Under the pieces are notes generated by a model, which worked only from the letters and a program-made list of their open reading frames with translations, ran no database searches and was not told where the DNA came from. 54,471 bases of DNA from Wenzhouxiangella sp. GTDB lineage: Bacteria > Pseudomonadota > Gammaproteobacteria > Xanthomonadales > Wenzhouxiangellaceae. This document shows, in pieces, positions 17,947-26,058 of this stretch. Both the position numbers and the translations under genes were made by a program. Numbering within the stretch: position 1 is the stretch's first letter; each line of letters begins with the position of its first letter. The stretch covers positions 1-54,471 of the forward strand of contig SLKT01000058.1 of assembly GCA_007134485.1 (NCBI GenBank). Reading direction: 5' to 3'.

Positions 17947-19053
17947 TCACGACTCGTCCAGCAACTCATCGAGCAAATGACCCGAGCGGCTGGCCTTGGC
18001 AGTGAGATAGCGGCGGTTGTGGTCGGTGACCCGACCATAGAGCCGGTCCTGGCGCGCGACTTCGATGCCGCCATTGGCCAGGGCGGCAACCTTGACCGGA
18101 TTATTGGTCAGCAGGTGAACGCGGCGAATATCGAGGTTGTTGAGCATATCCACCGCCACGCCATAGCGGCGTTCATCCTCGCCGAAACCGAGGATGCCGT
18201 CGGCCTCGACGGTGTCGTGCCCCTGATCCTGCAAGGCGTAGGCCCTGAGCTTGTTGGCCAGGCCGATGCCGCGGCCCTCCTGGGCCAGATACAGCAACAC
18301 CCCGCCGCCCAGGCCGGCGATGGTTTCGATGGCCGTGCGCAACTGCTCGCCGCAGTCGCAACGCAGGCTGGCGAACAGATCGCCGGTCAGGCAGGCCGAG
18401 TGCAGGCGCACCGGCACCGCTTCAGACCACTTTTCGCTTTGTCCGATGACCACGGCCAGGTGCTCACGCAAACCGTCGGGTTCGCGAAACAGCACGAATC
18501 GCGATTCGGCCGACTCGGCCAGCGGCACATCGGCCTCACTGACCCGGCGCAGCATGCCGCGAGCATGATCGAAACAATGCTCGGCCTCGCGCGCTTCGAC
18601 GGCCAGCAGCTCACCGGCTCGAATCCGTTGGTCCAGTTCCGGGCGCAACTTCGGATCGATCCGCGCGGTCACGGCAGCAGGAATCAGCAGGGCCCGGCGC
18701 ATCAACGCCAGCGCGGCGCGCTCACTCGGCCCGGCCGGACGCGGCGCATCGAACATCTCACTGTGCGCCGAACGGGCCGAAATCGCGGCCTCGATCAGTT
18801 CTGCGCTGTCGACCTCGCAGTTGCTCAATGGCAGACAAGCCGCCGCCACGCTGATCGGATAGCCCATGGCCTGCATGCGATGACGGCTGACCGTCAACGC
18901 CGGTTCACCACCAGCTTGCTCGACCAGTCGGGTGATGCCGGGATCGGTCAGGCATTCCAGTGGATAGACCAGCGCGCTCTCACCACCATGATCGTCAATG
19001 ATCACCGGCAGTCCGCGACGCAGATCAAAAATGGCTCGTTCGATCTGATGCAT
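17947..19053 (-). CDS. GTP cyclohydrolase II with degenerate RibB-like N-terminal domain
   Basis: GTP cyclohydrolase II opens the imidazole ring of GTP to give the diaminopyrimidine that starts riboflavin and related pathways. The C-terminal half of this 368-residue protein is intact: Cys221, Cys232 and Cys234 (SACLTGDLFASLRCDCG) bind zinc, and QEGRGIGLANKLRAY and LLTNNPVKVAAL are conserved. The N-terminal half has the outline of the RibB (DHBP synthase) fold (AIFDLRRGLPVIIDDHGGES), but the acidic DEDRENEGD-type active-site loop is missing. It is therefore probably not a DHBP synthase. The start at 19053 gives MHQIERAIFDLRRG, the usual domain start. It is likely a pathway-specific paralog beside a RibD-like reductase. 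Confidence 0.88.
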   Translation of the reverse strand: MHQIERAIFDLRRGLPVIIDDHGGESALVYPLECLTDPGITRLVEQAGGEPALTVSRHRMQAMGYPISVAAACLPLSNCEVDSAELIEAAISARSAHSEMFDAPRPAGPSERAALALMRRALLIPAAVTARIDPKLRPELDQRIRAGELLAVEAREAEHCFDHARGMLRRVSEADVPLAESAESRFVLFREPDGLREHLAVVIGQSEKWSEAVPVRLHSACLTGDLFASLRCDCGEQLRTAIETIAGLGGGVLLYLAQEGRGIGLANKLRAYALQDQGHDTVEADGILGFGEDERRYGVAVDMLNNLDIRRVHLLTNNPVKVAALANGGIEVARQDRLYGRVTDHNRRYLTAKASRSGHLLDELLDES

Positions 19054-19145
19054 GCAATTTCCCGGACAAACAACAACCCGCAAGCTAACCGAAGTGCGGG
19101 ACATTCATGTGAAACCTGCCCCGCACCGTAACAGATCAGCCCGAC

Positions 19146-19925
19146 TCAGGTCTGCCACCCGATTGCCATCTCTCCGGTCTCGGCCAACACCCGGGCCAGG
19201 ATATTGCCGTAGTGGGCCACCAGTCGCTCACCCAACTCGGCGCTGGCCAGACCGGCACGGCCGACCACGCCGTTCGGATTGAGATCTTCGGCCAGCCAGG
19301 CCCATGCGGCCGGATGTTCCGGACCAAGCACCTCGGATGGGTGATTTTCTACAACGGAGCGAAAATCCTGCACCTGGTCCATGCGCACCCGATCAGGCGC
19401 CAGGTGCAACATGATCGCCGTTTCGGCCTGACCACCATGCAGGCCGCGCCGAAGTTCTAGCGCTTCGATCAATCCTTCCGGCGGGTCAAAACGCAGGTAG
19501 CTGGCCTTGACCACCAGCAGGCCCAACCGACGACGCAACTCCAGCGCGGCCAGGGTCATGACGGCATGATTGCCGCCGTGGGCGTTGACCAGCACCAGTC
19601 GCTTGATGCCGGCGCGGTGAATGCCCTCGCCGACTGATCGAATCACGCCAACCGCCTGGTCCGGCGTCAGACTCAGGGTGCCGGCGAAATTGCCATGCTC
19701 CTGGCTGGCGCCGATGGCCAGCGACGGCAGCACCACGAAGGGTTGTCTCGGTGACAGGGACTTGAGGGCAGCATCGCGCAAACCCTCGGCAATGATCAGG
19801 TCGGTGGCCAGTGGCAGATGGGGGCCGTGCTGCTCGATCGCCCCCAGCGCCATCACCGCCACCGGGTCCTTCGCGGCCAGTGTCTCCAGTTCGGGCGAGG
19901 TCAGGTGATTCCAGTCAACAATCAT
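19146..19925 (-). CDS. Creatininase/ArfB-family amidohydrolase
   Basis: The 259-residue protein is a metal-dependent amide hydrolase of the creatininase family. All metal-site residues are visible: Glu31, His33 and Asp42 in GAIEQHGPHLPLATDL, His116 in NAHGGNH and Glu168 in HGGQAETAIM. Known relatives include creatininase, MftE of mycofactocin synthesis, and archaeal ArfB, which deformylates a GTP-derived pyrimidine in riboflavin/F420 synthesis. With a GTP cyclohydrolase II and RibD reductase next door, an ArfB-like deformylase or other C-N hydrolase role is an attractive inference. The start at 19925 overlaps the FkbM gene stop by ATGA. Confidence 0.88.
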   Translation of the reverse strand: MIVDWNHLTSPELETLAAKDPVAVMALGAIEQHGPHLPLATDLIIAEGLRDAALKSLSPRQPFVVLPSLAIGASQEHGNFAGTLSLTPDQAVGVIRSVGEGIHRAGIKRLVLVNAHGGNHAVMTLAALELRRRLGLLVVKASYLRFDPPEGLIEALELRRGLHGGQAETAIMLHLAPDRVRMDQVQDFRSVVENHPSEVLGPEHPAAWAWLAEDLNPNGVVGRAGLASAELGERLVAHYGNILARVLAETGEMAIGWQT

Positions 19926-20683
19926 GGGGGCAGTGTAGCGCGCCGGGCGTACAGGTCGCCGGAAGCGATGCCATCGGCGCCGGCAGCAAGCCAATCATTC
20001 ACCTGGTCCGCATTGCGCCAGTCGGACCAGAGCATGCGGCGTTGTTCACCGGCCACGGCGTTGTAAACATAAGTATCCAGTTGTTCGAGTCGTTCGACGC
20101 AGGTGCGCGTCATCTCCAGGGTGGACTGGACAAATTCCACCGACAAGGCCTTGATTGGCCGGCTCAATCCGGCCAGCACCTCGGCCTCGTGACCTTCGAC
20201 ATCGATCTTGCAGAAGTCCGGTAGCCCATGCTCGGCAATCAGCTCGTCCAGGGTGGTCACATCGACCTCGACTTCCTCGCTCCAGCGCACCCGCTCGAAG
20301 CCCGGGTTGTCCCGTCCGACCTGTTCCCGCCAGGCCCGATTGAGCGAGGCCACCGAAGGATGTGCGGCACTCAAGGCCAGACCGGCCCGGCCCGGTTGAG
20401 CGCCCAACGCCTTGTCAGTCAGCACCACCCCATCGTCGCGACCATGAAAACGCGCCAGCCACTTCATCATCTCAGGCTGCGGCTCGACGGCGATCACCCG
20501 GGCGCCGAGTCGCCGAAAGGCGCGGGTGCGATCGCCCAGGTGGGCGCCGATATCGAAGACCAGACCATTGTCCGGGACCAGGGGACGATACAGCCTGAGC
20601 AGCCCACGCAATCGCCCCGGCCGGCGGTAAATCCACAACGACCGGGCCAGCCCCAGCCAGCGCTCAAGGCCGGACACACTCAC
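19922..20683 (-). CDS. FkbM family methyltransferase
   Basis: The 253-residue protein has the FkbM-type SAM motif VFDIGAHLGDRTRAF (about 43-57), the acidic VIAVEPQPEMM, and the characteristic FCKIDVEGHEAEVLAGL near the middle. FkbM enzymes usually O-methylate sugars or natural products. The start is a GTG at 20683. It is the first gene of the minus-strand operon FkbM - creatininase-like - RibA-like - RibD-like and overlaps the next gene by 4 bp, so it is a second methyltransferase for the proposed pathway. Confidence 0.88.
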   Translation of the reverse strand: MSVSGLERWLGLARSLWIYRRPGRLRGLLRLYRPLVPDNGLVFDIGAHLGDRTRAFRRLGARVIAVEPQPEMMKWLARFHGRDDGVVLTDKALGAQPGRAGLALSAAHPSVASLNRAWREQVGRDNPGFERVRWSEEVEVDVTTLDELIAEHGLPDFCKIDVEGHEAEVLAGLSRPIKALSVEFVQSTLEMTRTCVERLEQLDTYVYNAVAGEQRRMLWSDWRNADQVNDWLAAGADGIASGDLYARRATLPP

Positions 20684-20730
20684 GCCGAATGTGTCAAGGT
20701 AGACATTTGTACTATTCTGCGTGATTTCGG

Positions 20731-22299
20731 GTGAACACCCAAACGTCCGCTTCTCAAGTATTGCCCAGGGTCTTGCTCGCCGGCCTGATACTGAACCTGG
20801 CGCTGATGCTGCCGGCCTGGTGGCGCGATGGCCAGTGGCTCAGTGTCCTGATCATCCCGGAAGCATGGTTGCTGGTCGCGCTTTTTGCGCTGCTGCCATC
20901 CAGGGCATCGACCCGGGCAGCCGCGTGGTTCATCGCCGCAACCTTTTCACTAATCGTCATTGCCGCATTCTTCGACGGCCTGCTGCGCCAGGTGCTGAGC
21001 CGCGAGTTGAACGTCCTGCTCGACCCGCTGATGCTTCAGGCCGGATTTCACCTGATCGACGGCAGCCTGGGCCGCTTGGCCGCAATCCTGGCATCGGTCC
21101 TGCTGGCCATCCTGTGCGGGTTGCTGGTCCTGGTCGTTCGCAAGAACCTGAGGCCAGGTCGGTCTTCCCATTCGGCGATGACGCTCGTAGTCATCGTCGC
21201 CACCGTGGTCACCGTCACCGCCTGGTTCAATGTGCTTTCCGGTACCCGCATCGTACCGGTCGCCACGCAACTGATCATCGCCCAGACCGAACAGGTCCGC
21301 CAGACCCTGCAATCGCAACGCCGGTTCCAGCGCGCCCTGGCCTCCGAGCAGATGGATGCCCGACCCATCGAGCGCCTGGCCGGACGCGATGTCTACCTGG
21401 TTTTCGTCGAATCGTACGGGGTCAGCCTGATCGATCAGGACCGCTATCGACAACACCTGCTGCCACTGCTCGATCAGGCCGAAGCCGACCTGCTTGAAGC
21501 CGGGCTGAGCGTACGCTCGGCCCGAATGGAAGCCCCGATTCGCGGCGGGCAATCCTGGCTGGCCCACGCCACCGTGCTGACCGGACAACGCATCGACAAT
21601 CAGTACACCTACCGACAGTTCATCGATGCCAACGCCGACACCCTGGCCAGTGACTTTCGCGCCACCGGCCATGCCGGCGTGAAAATCAGCCCGGCAATCA
21701 TCATGGACTGGCCCGAAGGCGATCGATTGGGTTTCGACCAGATCTACGCGGCCGCCGACCTCGACTACCGCGGCCCACCGCTGGGCTGGGTGACCATGCC
21801 CGACCAGTACACCCTGCATTACTTCAGCGAACACATTCGCCCCCGATACGAGCAACCGGTATTCGCCCAGATCGCCCTGATCAGCTCGCATGCGCCCTGG
21901 ACGCCGGTGATCGAACCGGTGGACTGGTCGGAAATTGACGATGGCCGGGTATTCCAGCGCTGGCGCGATGCCGGCGACAATCCACTGCGCCTGTGGACCC
22001 GGCCCGAACGTTTACGCGAGGCCTATCGCAACAGCATCGAGTATTCCCTGGCCGTCACCCTGGACTGGGCCCGGCATGCGCTATCCGACGATGGCCTGCT
22101 GATCCTACTGGGCGATCATCAGGCCGCCTCGCCGGTCACCGGTCGCGGCGTCAGCGCCGATGTGCCGGTTCACCTGATCAGCCGTGATGCAGAGTTGCTG
22201 AACTCATTCAAAGAATCAGGATTCACGGACGGCATGGTTCCCGCCAAACATCCATCGGCAGGCGCCATGGAAGACTTGCGGGCCATACTCCGGAAGTAG
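20731..22299 (+). CDS. Membrane-anchored sulfatase/alkaline-phosphatase superfamily protein
   Basis: The 522-residue protein has about five membrane helices in residues 10-175 and a soluble domain from about 215 onward. The soluble domain carries DVYLVFVESYGVS (metal-site strand with Glu), RGGQSWLAHATVLTG (position of the Ser/Thr nucleophile), and LLILLGDHQAASP (metal-binding Asp-His). The layout resembles LtaS/EptA-type phospho- or sulfo-transferases acting on envelope polymers. The start is a GTG at 20731, 48 nt from the divergent FkbM gene, so promoter elements may be shared. A role with the neighbouring pathway is possible but unproven. Confidence 0.75.
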   Translation: MNTQTSASQVLPRVLLAGLILNLALMLPAWWRDGQWLSVLIIPEAWLLVALFALLPSRASTRAAAWFIAATFSLIVIAAFFDGLLRQVLSRELNVLLDPLMLQAGFHLIDGSLGRLAAILASVLLAILCGLLVLVVRKNLRPGRSSHSAMTLVVIVATVVTVTAWFNVLSGTRIVPVATQLIIAQTEQVRQTLQSQRRFQRALASEQMDARPIERLAGRDVYLVFVESYGVSLIDQDRYRQHLLPLLDQAEADLLEAGLSVRSARMEAPIRGGQSWLAHATVLTGQRIDNQYTYRQFIDANADTLASDFRATGHAGVKISPAIIMDWPEGDRLGFDQIYAAADLDYRGPPLGWVTMPDQYTLHYFSEHIRPRYEQPVFAQIALISSHAPWTPVIEPVDWSEIDDGRVFQRWRDAGDNPLRLWTRPERLREAYRNSIEYSLAVTLDWARHALSDDGLLILLGDHQAASPVTGRGVSADVPVHLISRDAELLNSFKESGFTDGMVPAKHPSAGAMEDLRAILRK

Positions 22300-22351
22300 G
22301 CTCAGGCTGGAGTTTGTGGGGGCTGGGCGACGAGTCGCCTTGCCCGGGGCC
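22299..22351. repeat. Second copy of a 53-bp dispersed element
   Basis: It begins GGCTCAGGCTGGAGTTTG at the stop codon of the upstream gene and matches 13348-13400 at about 45 of 53 positions by hand alignment, sharing GGGCGACGAG and CCTTGCCCG. The rest of the 22300-22433 gap shows nothing else I can identify. Confidence 0.6.
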
Positions 22352-22433
22352 ACCAGACTGGAATTCACCGCCTCAGCCGATCACCCGGTCAGTCCGTGAT
22401 CGGTCGGATACCACCCGATGTTTACCCAAGCTC

Positions 22434-24653
22434 TCATCCTCCAAATCGGAATCGAACGCCGGTGTCAAAGCTACGCCCGATAATGGGGGCTTCATCCTTG
22501 AAAAAGCTTTGGTGACGACGACCGGCCTCATTGAGCAGATTGCGGCCGCGCAGGAAGACATGCATGTGCTCCATTCTTTCCGGGTACCAGAACAGGTCAA
22601 AGCCGAGCAGACGGTAGCTGCCCGTCTCGGTCTCGGCCTCGGCGGTCCGTCTCTGGCGCATCACCTGCTGAAGATCCACGGCGAGACTCCACTCATGGTA
22701 GGACACATCGAGCCCAACACCCAGACGGGTAGGCGTGATGCGAGGCAGATTGCCGCCATCTCGAAGTCGACCACGCACGTGATCGCCACTGAAACGCAAG
22801 CGGGTCGGTAGCGCGCCGTCGGACAAATGTACCGACCCAACCAGTTCGAGTCCGTAGAACTCTGCGTTGGCCTGTTCATTGAACACCAGCTGGTTGCGCA
22901 GACGGCACAGGCCACCATCGCCAGGCTCGCAACCGGCGTTCGCGCCCTCGCCGGCCCTGTTACCGATGTCGTTGACCGACACGGGATCCCCGGTGCCATC
23001 GTCCTCGGATGCGAGATAGATGAAATCGTTGGCCCGGTTATAGAATGCGGTTGCATCAAAGCGGAATGCTCCGGCATGTCGGTCAAGTCCGATCTCGAGA
23101 TTGGTGTAGGTTTCCTTTGATAGATTTTCATCCCCGACCTCGAATGTTCCCGCCGCAGTGTGTCTGCCGAAGGCGTAGAGCTGCTCCGCTGATGGTGCGC
23201 GCTGGGCACGCGTCAGGGCTGCCCGAAGATGGTATTCGGCACCTAAATCGACAATCGTGCCGGCCGACAGGCTCACGGGGCTGAAAGTCCGACTGTCCAG
23301 GCGTTCCGGAAGCGGTCGGAAACTGCCATCTTCCAGCGTGACGCCCTCGACGCGAGACCCAATCACATCATCGGCACTGGAGCGTTCCCTTTCGACCCGC
23401 GCGCCCAACTCGATGCGGCCGAAGTCGGTTGGCAACTCTTCCACCAGGAATAGCGAGGTGGTTCGTGTCGTGTTGGGACGAACATAGAATCCTCGTTCGA
23501 TGCCGCGCGGATCGTCGGCAATGAAATCACGGTCGCGGTACTGCAACCCGAAAACACCCCGCCAGTTACCGATCGGCTCATGAACCATTTCAAGCCGGGC
23601 ATCGAGTTCGTCATTGTCGAAAGTGGCCTCGACCACGCGCTCGTCCAGTACACCTCCGCCCGGAGTCCGCTCGAATTCGAATTCGACTTCGTCCATCTCG
23701 AACTCGGTGTAGGCCAGTTTGAATCGGGCTTCCGACATCCAGTCGAACGGCTGGATCAGTTGACCACGCATGTCAAGTCGGACGTACTCGGCGAAAATTC
23801 TTTCGAAATCGTCGGATTGCCCGCCAAGCTCGCGCGGACGAGCATCGAAATTTTCGGGAACACCGTACTCGGTCTCCCAACCACTCAACCCGATTCCGAC
23901 ATGGCCCCATTCGCCGCGCAACACCCCCGAGAGGGAGGCCGAATCACTGTCAAGGCTGCTATTGCGCAATCTGTTCCGGTTGCCCGCCGTCTGGTCAATC
24001 TGCTGAAATCCGTCGATTCTGAAATCGCCGGTGCGACGACCAGAATAGTCGGCACGCATCACGAAAGACTCGGCCAAGGGGACTTCAACACCGATCCGCC
24101 CCTGACGATCGCGACCATTGAAACCGTACGAGAGGGCGCCATCGACCCGCGCTGCCTCACCACTGTCAGGCGAAAAGCGGCGCGAGACGACGTTGACCAC
24201 GCCGCCCGCTGCTCCGCTGCCATACAGCAGCGTCGATGGACCACGAAAGACTTCGATCTGCCCGGCATGGGCCGGGTCCATGGCAATGGCATGATCGGCG
24301 CCTTCACCGGACACATCGGCCGTACCCAGTCCATCCTCCAGCACCTGAACTCGCGAACCCTGCAAACCACGCACCACGGGTCGGCCAACGCCAGGACCGA
24401 AATCGGCATTGGCCACGCCGGGCACACCATCCAGAATTTCTCCAAGAGTGGCGGCTCGGCGGCGTTCGAATTCCTCGCCTGTCAGCACACTGATGGGACG
24501 AATGATCTCATCCGGGGTCCGATCACCCAATGGATCCGCGGTGACCACGATGCGTGGAACTTCGGTTTCTTCATCCTGGGCCAGGGCCGGAATGACCAAC
24601 AAACCACCAAGGGCCAGCCCGATCATGCATGTCAGCGGATTCCTGCGAATCAT
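22434..24653 (-). CDS. TonB-dependent outer-membrane receptor, ZnuD-like
   Basis: The 739-residue protein is an active-transport receptor energised by TonB. A signal peptide spans residues 1-25 (cleavage near ALAQD), and a TonB-box-like segment RIVVTADP follows. The plug domain includes GEILDGVPGVANADFG, and the rest is a beta barrel ending in GRSFDTGVRFRFGG. A Cys-containing loop (CEPGDGGLC) and the HQSF...APIIGRSF ending resemble ZnuD zinc receptors. A Zur-box-like palindrome overlaps the predicted -10 upstream, supporting zinc-responsive control. An alternative substrate such as another metal or a siderophore cannot be excluded. Confidence 0.85.
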   Translation of the reverse strand: MIRRNPLTCMIGLALGGLLVIPALAQDEETEVPRIVVTADPLGDRTPDEIIRPISVLTGEEFERRRAATLGEILDGVPGVANADFGPGVGRPVVRGLQGSRVQVLEDGLGTADVSGEGADHAIAMDPAHAGQIEVFRGPSTLLYGSGAAGGVVNVVSRRFSPDSGEAARVDGALSYGFNGRDRQGRIGVEVPLAESFVMRADYSGRRTGDFRIDGFQQIDQTAGNRNRLRNSSLDSDSASLSGVLRGEWGHVGIGLSGWETEYGVPENFDARPRELGGQSDDFERIFAEYVRLDMRGQLIQPFDWMSEARFKLAYTEFEMDEVEFEFERTPGGGVLDERVVEATFDNDELDARLEMVHEPIGNWRGVFGLQYRDRDFIADDPRGIERGFYVRPNTTRTTSLFLVEELPTDFGRIELGARVERERSSADDVIGSRVEGVTLEDGSFRPLPERLDSRTFSPVSLSAGTIVDLGAEYHLRAALTRAQRAPSAEQLYAFGRHTAAGTFEVGDENLSKETYTNLEIGLDRHAGAFRFDATAFYNRANDFIYLASEDDGTGDPVSVNDIGNRAGEGANAGCEPGDGGLCRLRNQLVFNEQANAEFYGLELVGSVHLSDGALPTRLRFSGDHVRGRLRDGGNLPRITPTRLGVGLDVSYHEWSLAVDLQQVMRQRRTAEAETETGSYRLLGFDLFWYPERMEHMHVFLRGRNLLNEAGRRHQSFFKDEAPIIGRSFDTGVRFRFGG

Positions 24654-24714
24654 TGCAACCTCGTAATTGTCTCGAAAAGGGAACCGGCATCGGGATGGAT
24701 GCCGCGAATGTTAT

Positions 24715-24727
24715 GTTATATTATAAC
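24715..24727 (-). promoter_or_regulatory. Zur-box-like palindrome over the TonB-receptor promoter
   Basis: GTTATA-T-TATAAC is a perfect 13-bp dyad inside an AT-rich island in otherwise GC-rich DNA. It closely resembles the gammaproteobacterial Zur operator core. On the minus strand it overlaps a -10 TATAAT (24720-24725). A -35 TTGACT lies at 24745-24750; the spacer is 19 nt, or 18 nt to TTATAA. The receptor start is 62 nt downstream. The site could also affect the divergent DUF3617 gene. Confidence 0.7.
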
Positions 24728-24868
24728 GAGATTGCTCCGGGGGCAGTCAACTCCTTTTTCACCGGCACACGGCATGGTGAAGAACCTGGGGTTACAATGG
24801 CGAGTCATTGCGTTGAGGCTATTGGCTTTGCGCATCCTTTTCACGATGCTGACGAATGGAGATCCACC

Positions 24869-25297
24869 ATGATTGCACGCACCTGCGCCGTCGCCCTGTT
24901 TCTGGGCATGACTTTTTCGGTTGCCGCCGAAGAGGTGCCCAACCTGAATCCCGGCAAATGGGAAAACACCAGCCACATGACCTTTGACTCGGAATTCCCT
25001 ATCCCGGATCAGACCGAGACCCACACCGAATGCATGACCGAGGAAGATCTCAAGAGTGGTGATGCCTTCCTGGAGGACATGGAAGACTGCGAGATGACGC
25101 GCAAGGACATGCGGGCAGACGGCATGGATTACGCCATGACCTGCGTGGCCGAGGACGGCACCCGGGTCGACATGACCGCATCCATGCAGTTCAATGGTGA
25201 TACCGCCAGTGGAGTGATCTCCGGTGACATGGAAACGCCCATGGGCCCGATGAGCATGACCATCGAGATTGAAGGTCGCCGCATCGGCGATTGCTGA
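24869..25297 (+). CDS. DUF3617 family periplasmic protein
   Basis: The 142-residue product has a signal peptide (MIARTCAVALFLGMTFSVAA) and a small domain beginning NLNPGKWENTSHMTFDSEFPIP. Paired Cys residues (ECMT, DCEM, TCVA and the C-terminal DC) are typical of DUF3617 proteins, whose function is unknown. The start at 24869 has GGAG at the right distance, and in-frame codons upstream have no signal peptide. It is divergent from the TonB receptor and shares its AT-rich regulatory region. Confidence 0.8.
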   Translation: MIARTCAVALFLGMTFSVAAEEVPNLNPGKWENTSHMTFDSEFPIPDQTETHTECMTEEDLKSGDAFLEDMEDCEMTRKDMRADGMDYAMTCVAEDGTRVDMTASMQFNGDTASGVISGDMETPMGPMSMTIEIEGRRIGDC

Positions 25298-25336
25298 AGC
25301 CTCTCCAGGCAAGACCCGGCCGGCCACGGCCGGGTC

Positions 25337-26005
25337 TTACCGAATTCGCCTGAGCATGTGTTCGCGTCGCGCCAGGCGAGCCCAGAAACGCCCGCATACA
25401 AACCAGCATACATAGGCGGCTTCACGCACGCTGTGCCCGACATTGGCGAGATTCAAACGGCAACGGCGCTCGGCAGGAATCAGCTGCGCGCCCAGGCCCA
25501 GTTGGCGGGCGAAAATCCGCAAGCGCCCCAGGTGATAGCGACTGGACAACAGGTAAACCGGCTGTCCATCCGGAATCAGATCACGGGCCTGGCGCAGATT
25601 CTGCAGGCTGTCGGTCGATTCTTCCTCCAGTTCAATTCGGTCCGTGTCCATGCCGGCCTGCACGACCAGCCAGTCCCGGCCGGCAGCCGCTTCCGAGGGC
25701 TGTCCCCCGCCAAGCAGAATCAGGCGCACACCCGGTTGGTCGGCGGATAATTCAGCGGCTCTTTGCAACCGGTCCACGAAATCCGGCGAGGGCTTGCCAT
25801 CGATCAGTTGATGGCCGCATACCAATACCACGCCTTCGGTCGGCGCGCGGTTCCCGGCCAGCATCCAGCGGCCGACCCACAGCCAGGCCGCCACCCAGGT
25901 CAGTCCGGCACTGAGCACCAGCATGAGCAGTGAAACCAGCAACGATTCGCGCACCGCACGGTCGCGCATCACGCCGCCGGGAGAACGCGGTGTGCGCTCA
26001 TCCAT
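25337..26005 (-). CDS. YdcF/SanA-like DUF218 membrane protein
   Basis: The 222-residue product has one N-terminal membrane helix (about residues 23-45) and a DUF218 domain with VVLVCGHQLIDGKPS, RLILLGGGQPSEA, ESTDSLQNLRQA (the conserved Asn/Arg region) and VYLLSSRYHLGR. Relatives such as ElyC and SanA influence envelope and peptidoglycan-precursor metabolism. The ATG at 26005 is preferred; a TTG at 26044 would add 13 residues. It is divergent from the polyene ketosynthase. Confidence 0.8.
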   Translation of the reverse strand: MDERTPRSPGGVMRDRAVRESLLVSLLMLVLSAGLTWVAAWLWVGRWMLAGNRAPTEGVVLVCGHQLIDGKPSPDFVDRLQRAAELSADQPGVRLILLGGGQPSEAAAGRDWLVVQAGMDTDRIELEEESTDSLQNLRQARDLIPDGQPVYLLSSRYHLGRLRIFARQLGLGAQLIPAERRCRLNLANVGHSVREAAYVCWFVCGRFWARLARREHMLRRIR

Positions 26006-26058
26006 TCGGACCACCCCGCTCAGCACCCTGATTTTCGTATCCAAGACCCATTCGCGTT

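Noticed and set aside
19092-19107. parS-like site ATTCATGTGAAAC
   Set aside because: The right half matches the parS consensus but the left half has several mismatches, and there is no second copy near parAB.
23580-24872. 430-codon plus-strand frame opposite the TonB receptor
   Set aside because: It is antisense to a conserved receptor gene and its translation resembles no protein family.
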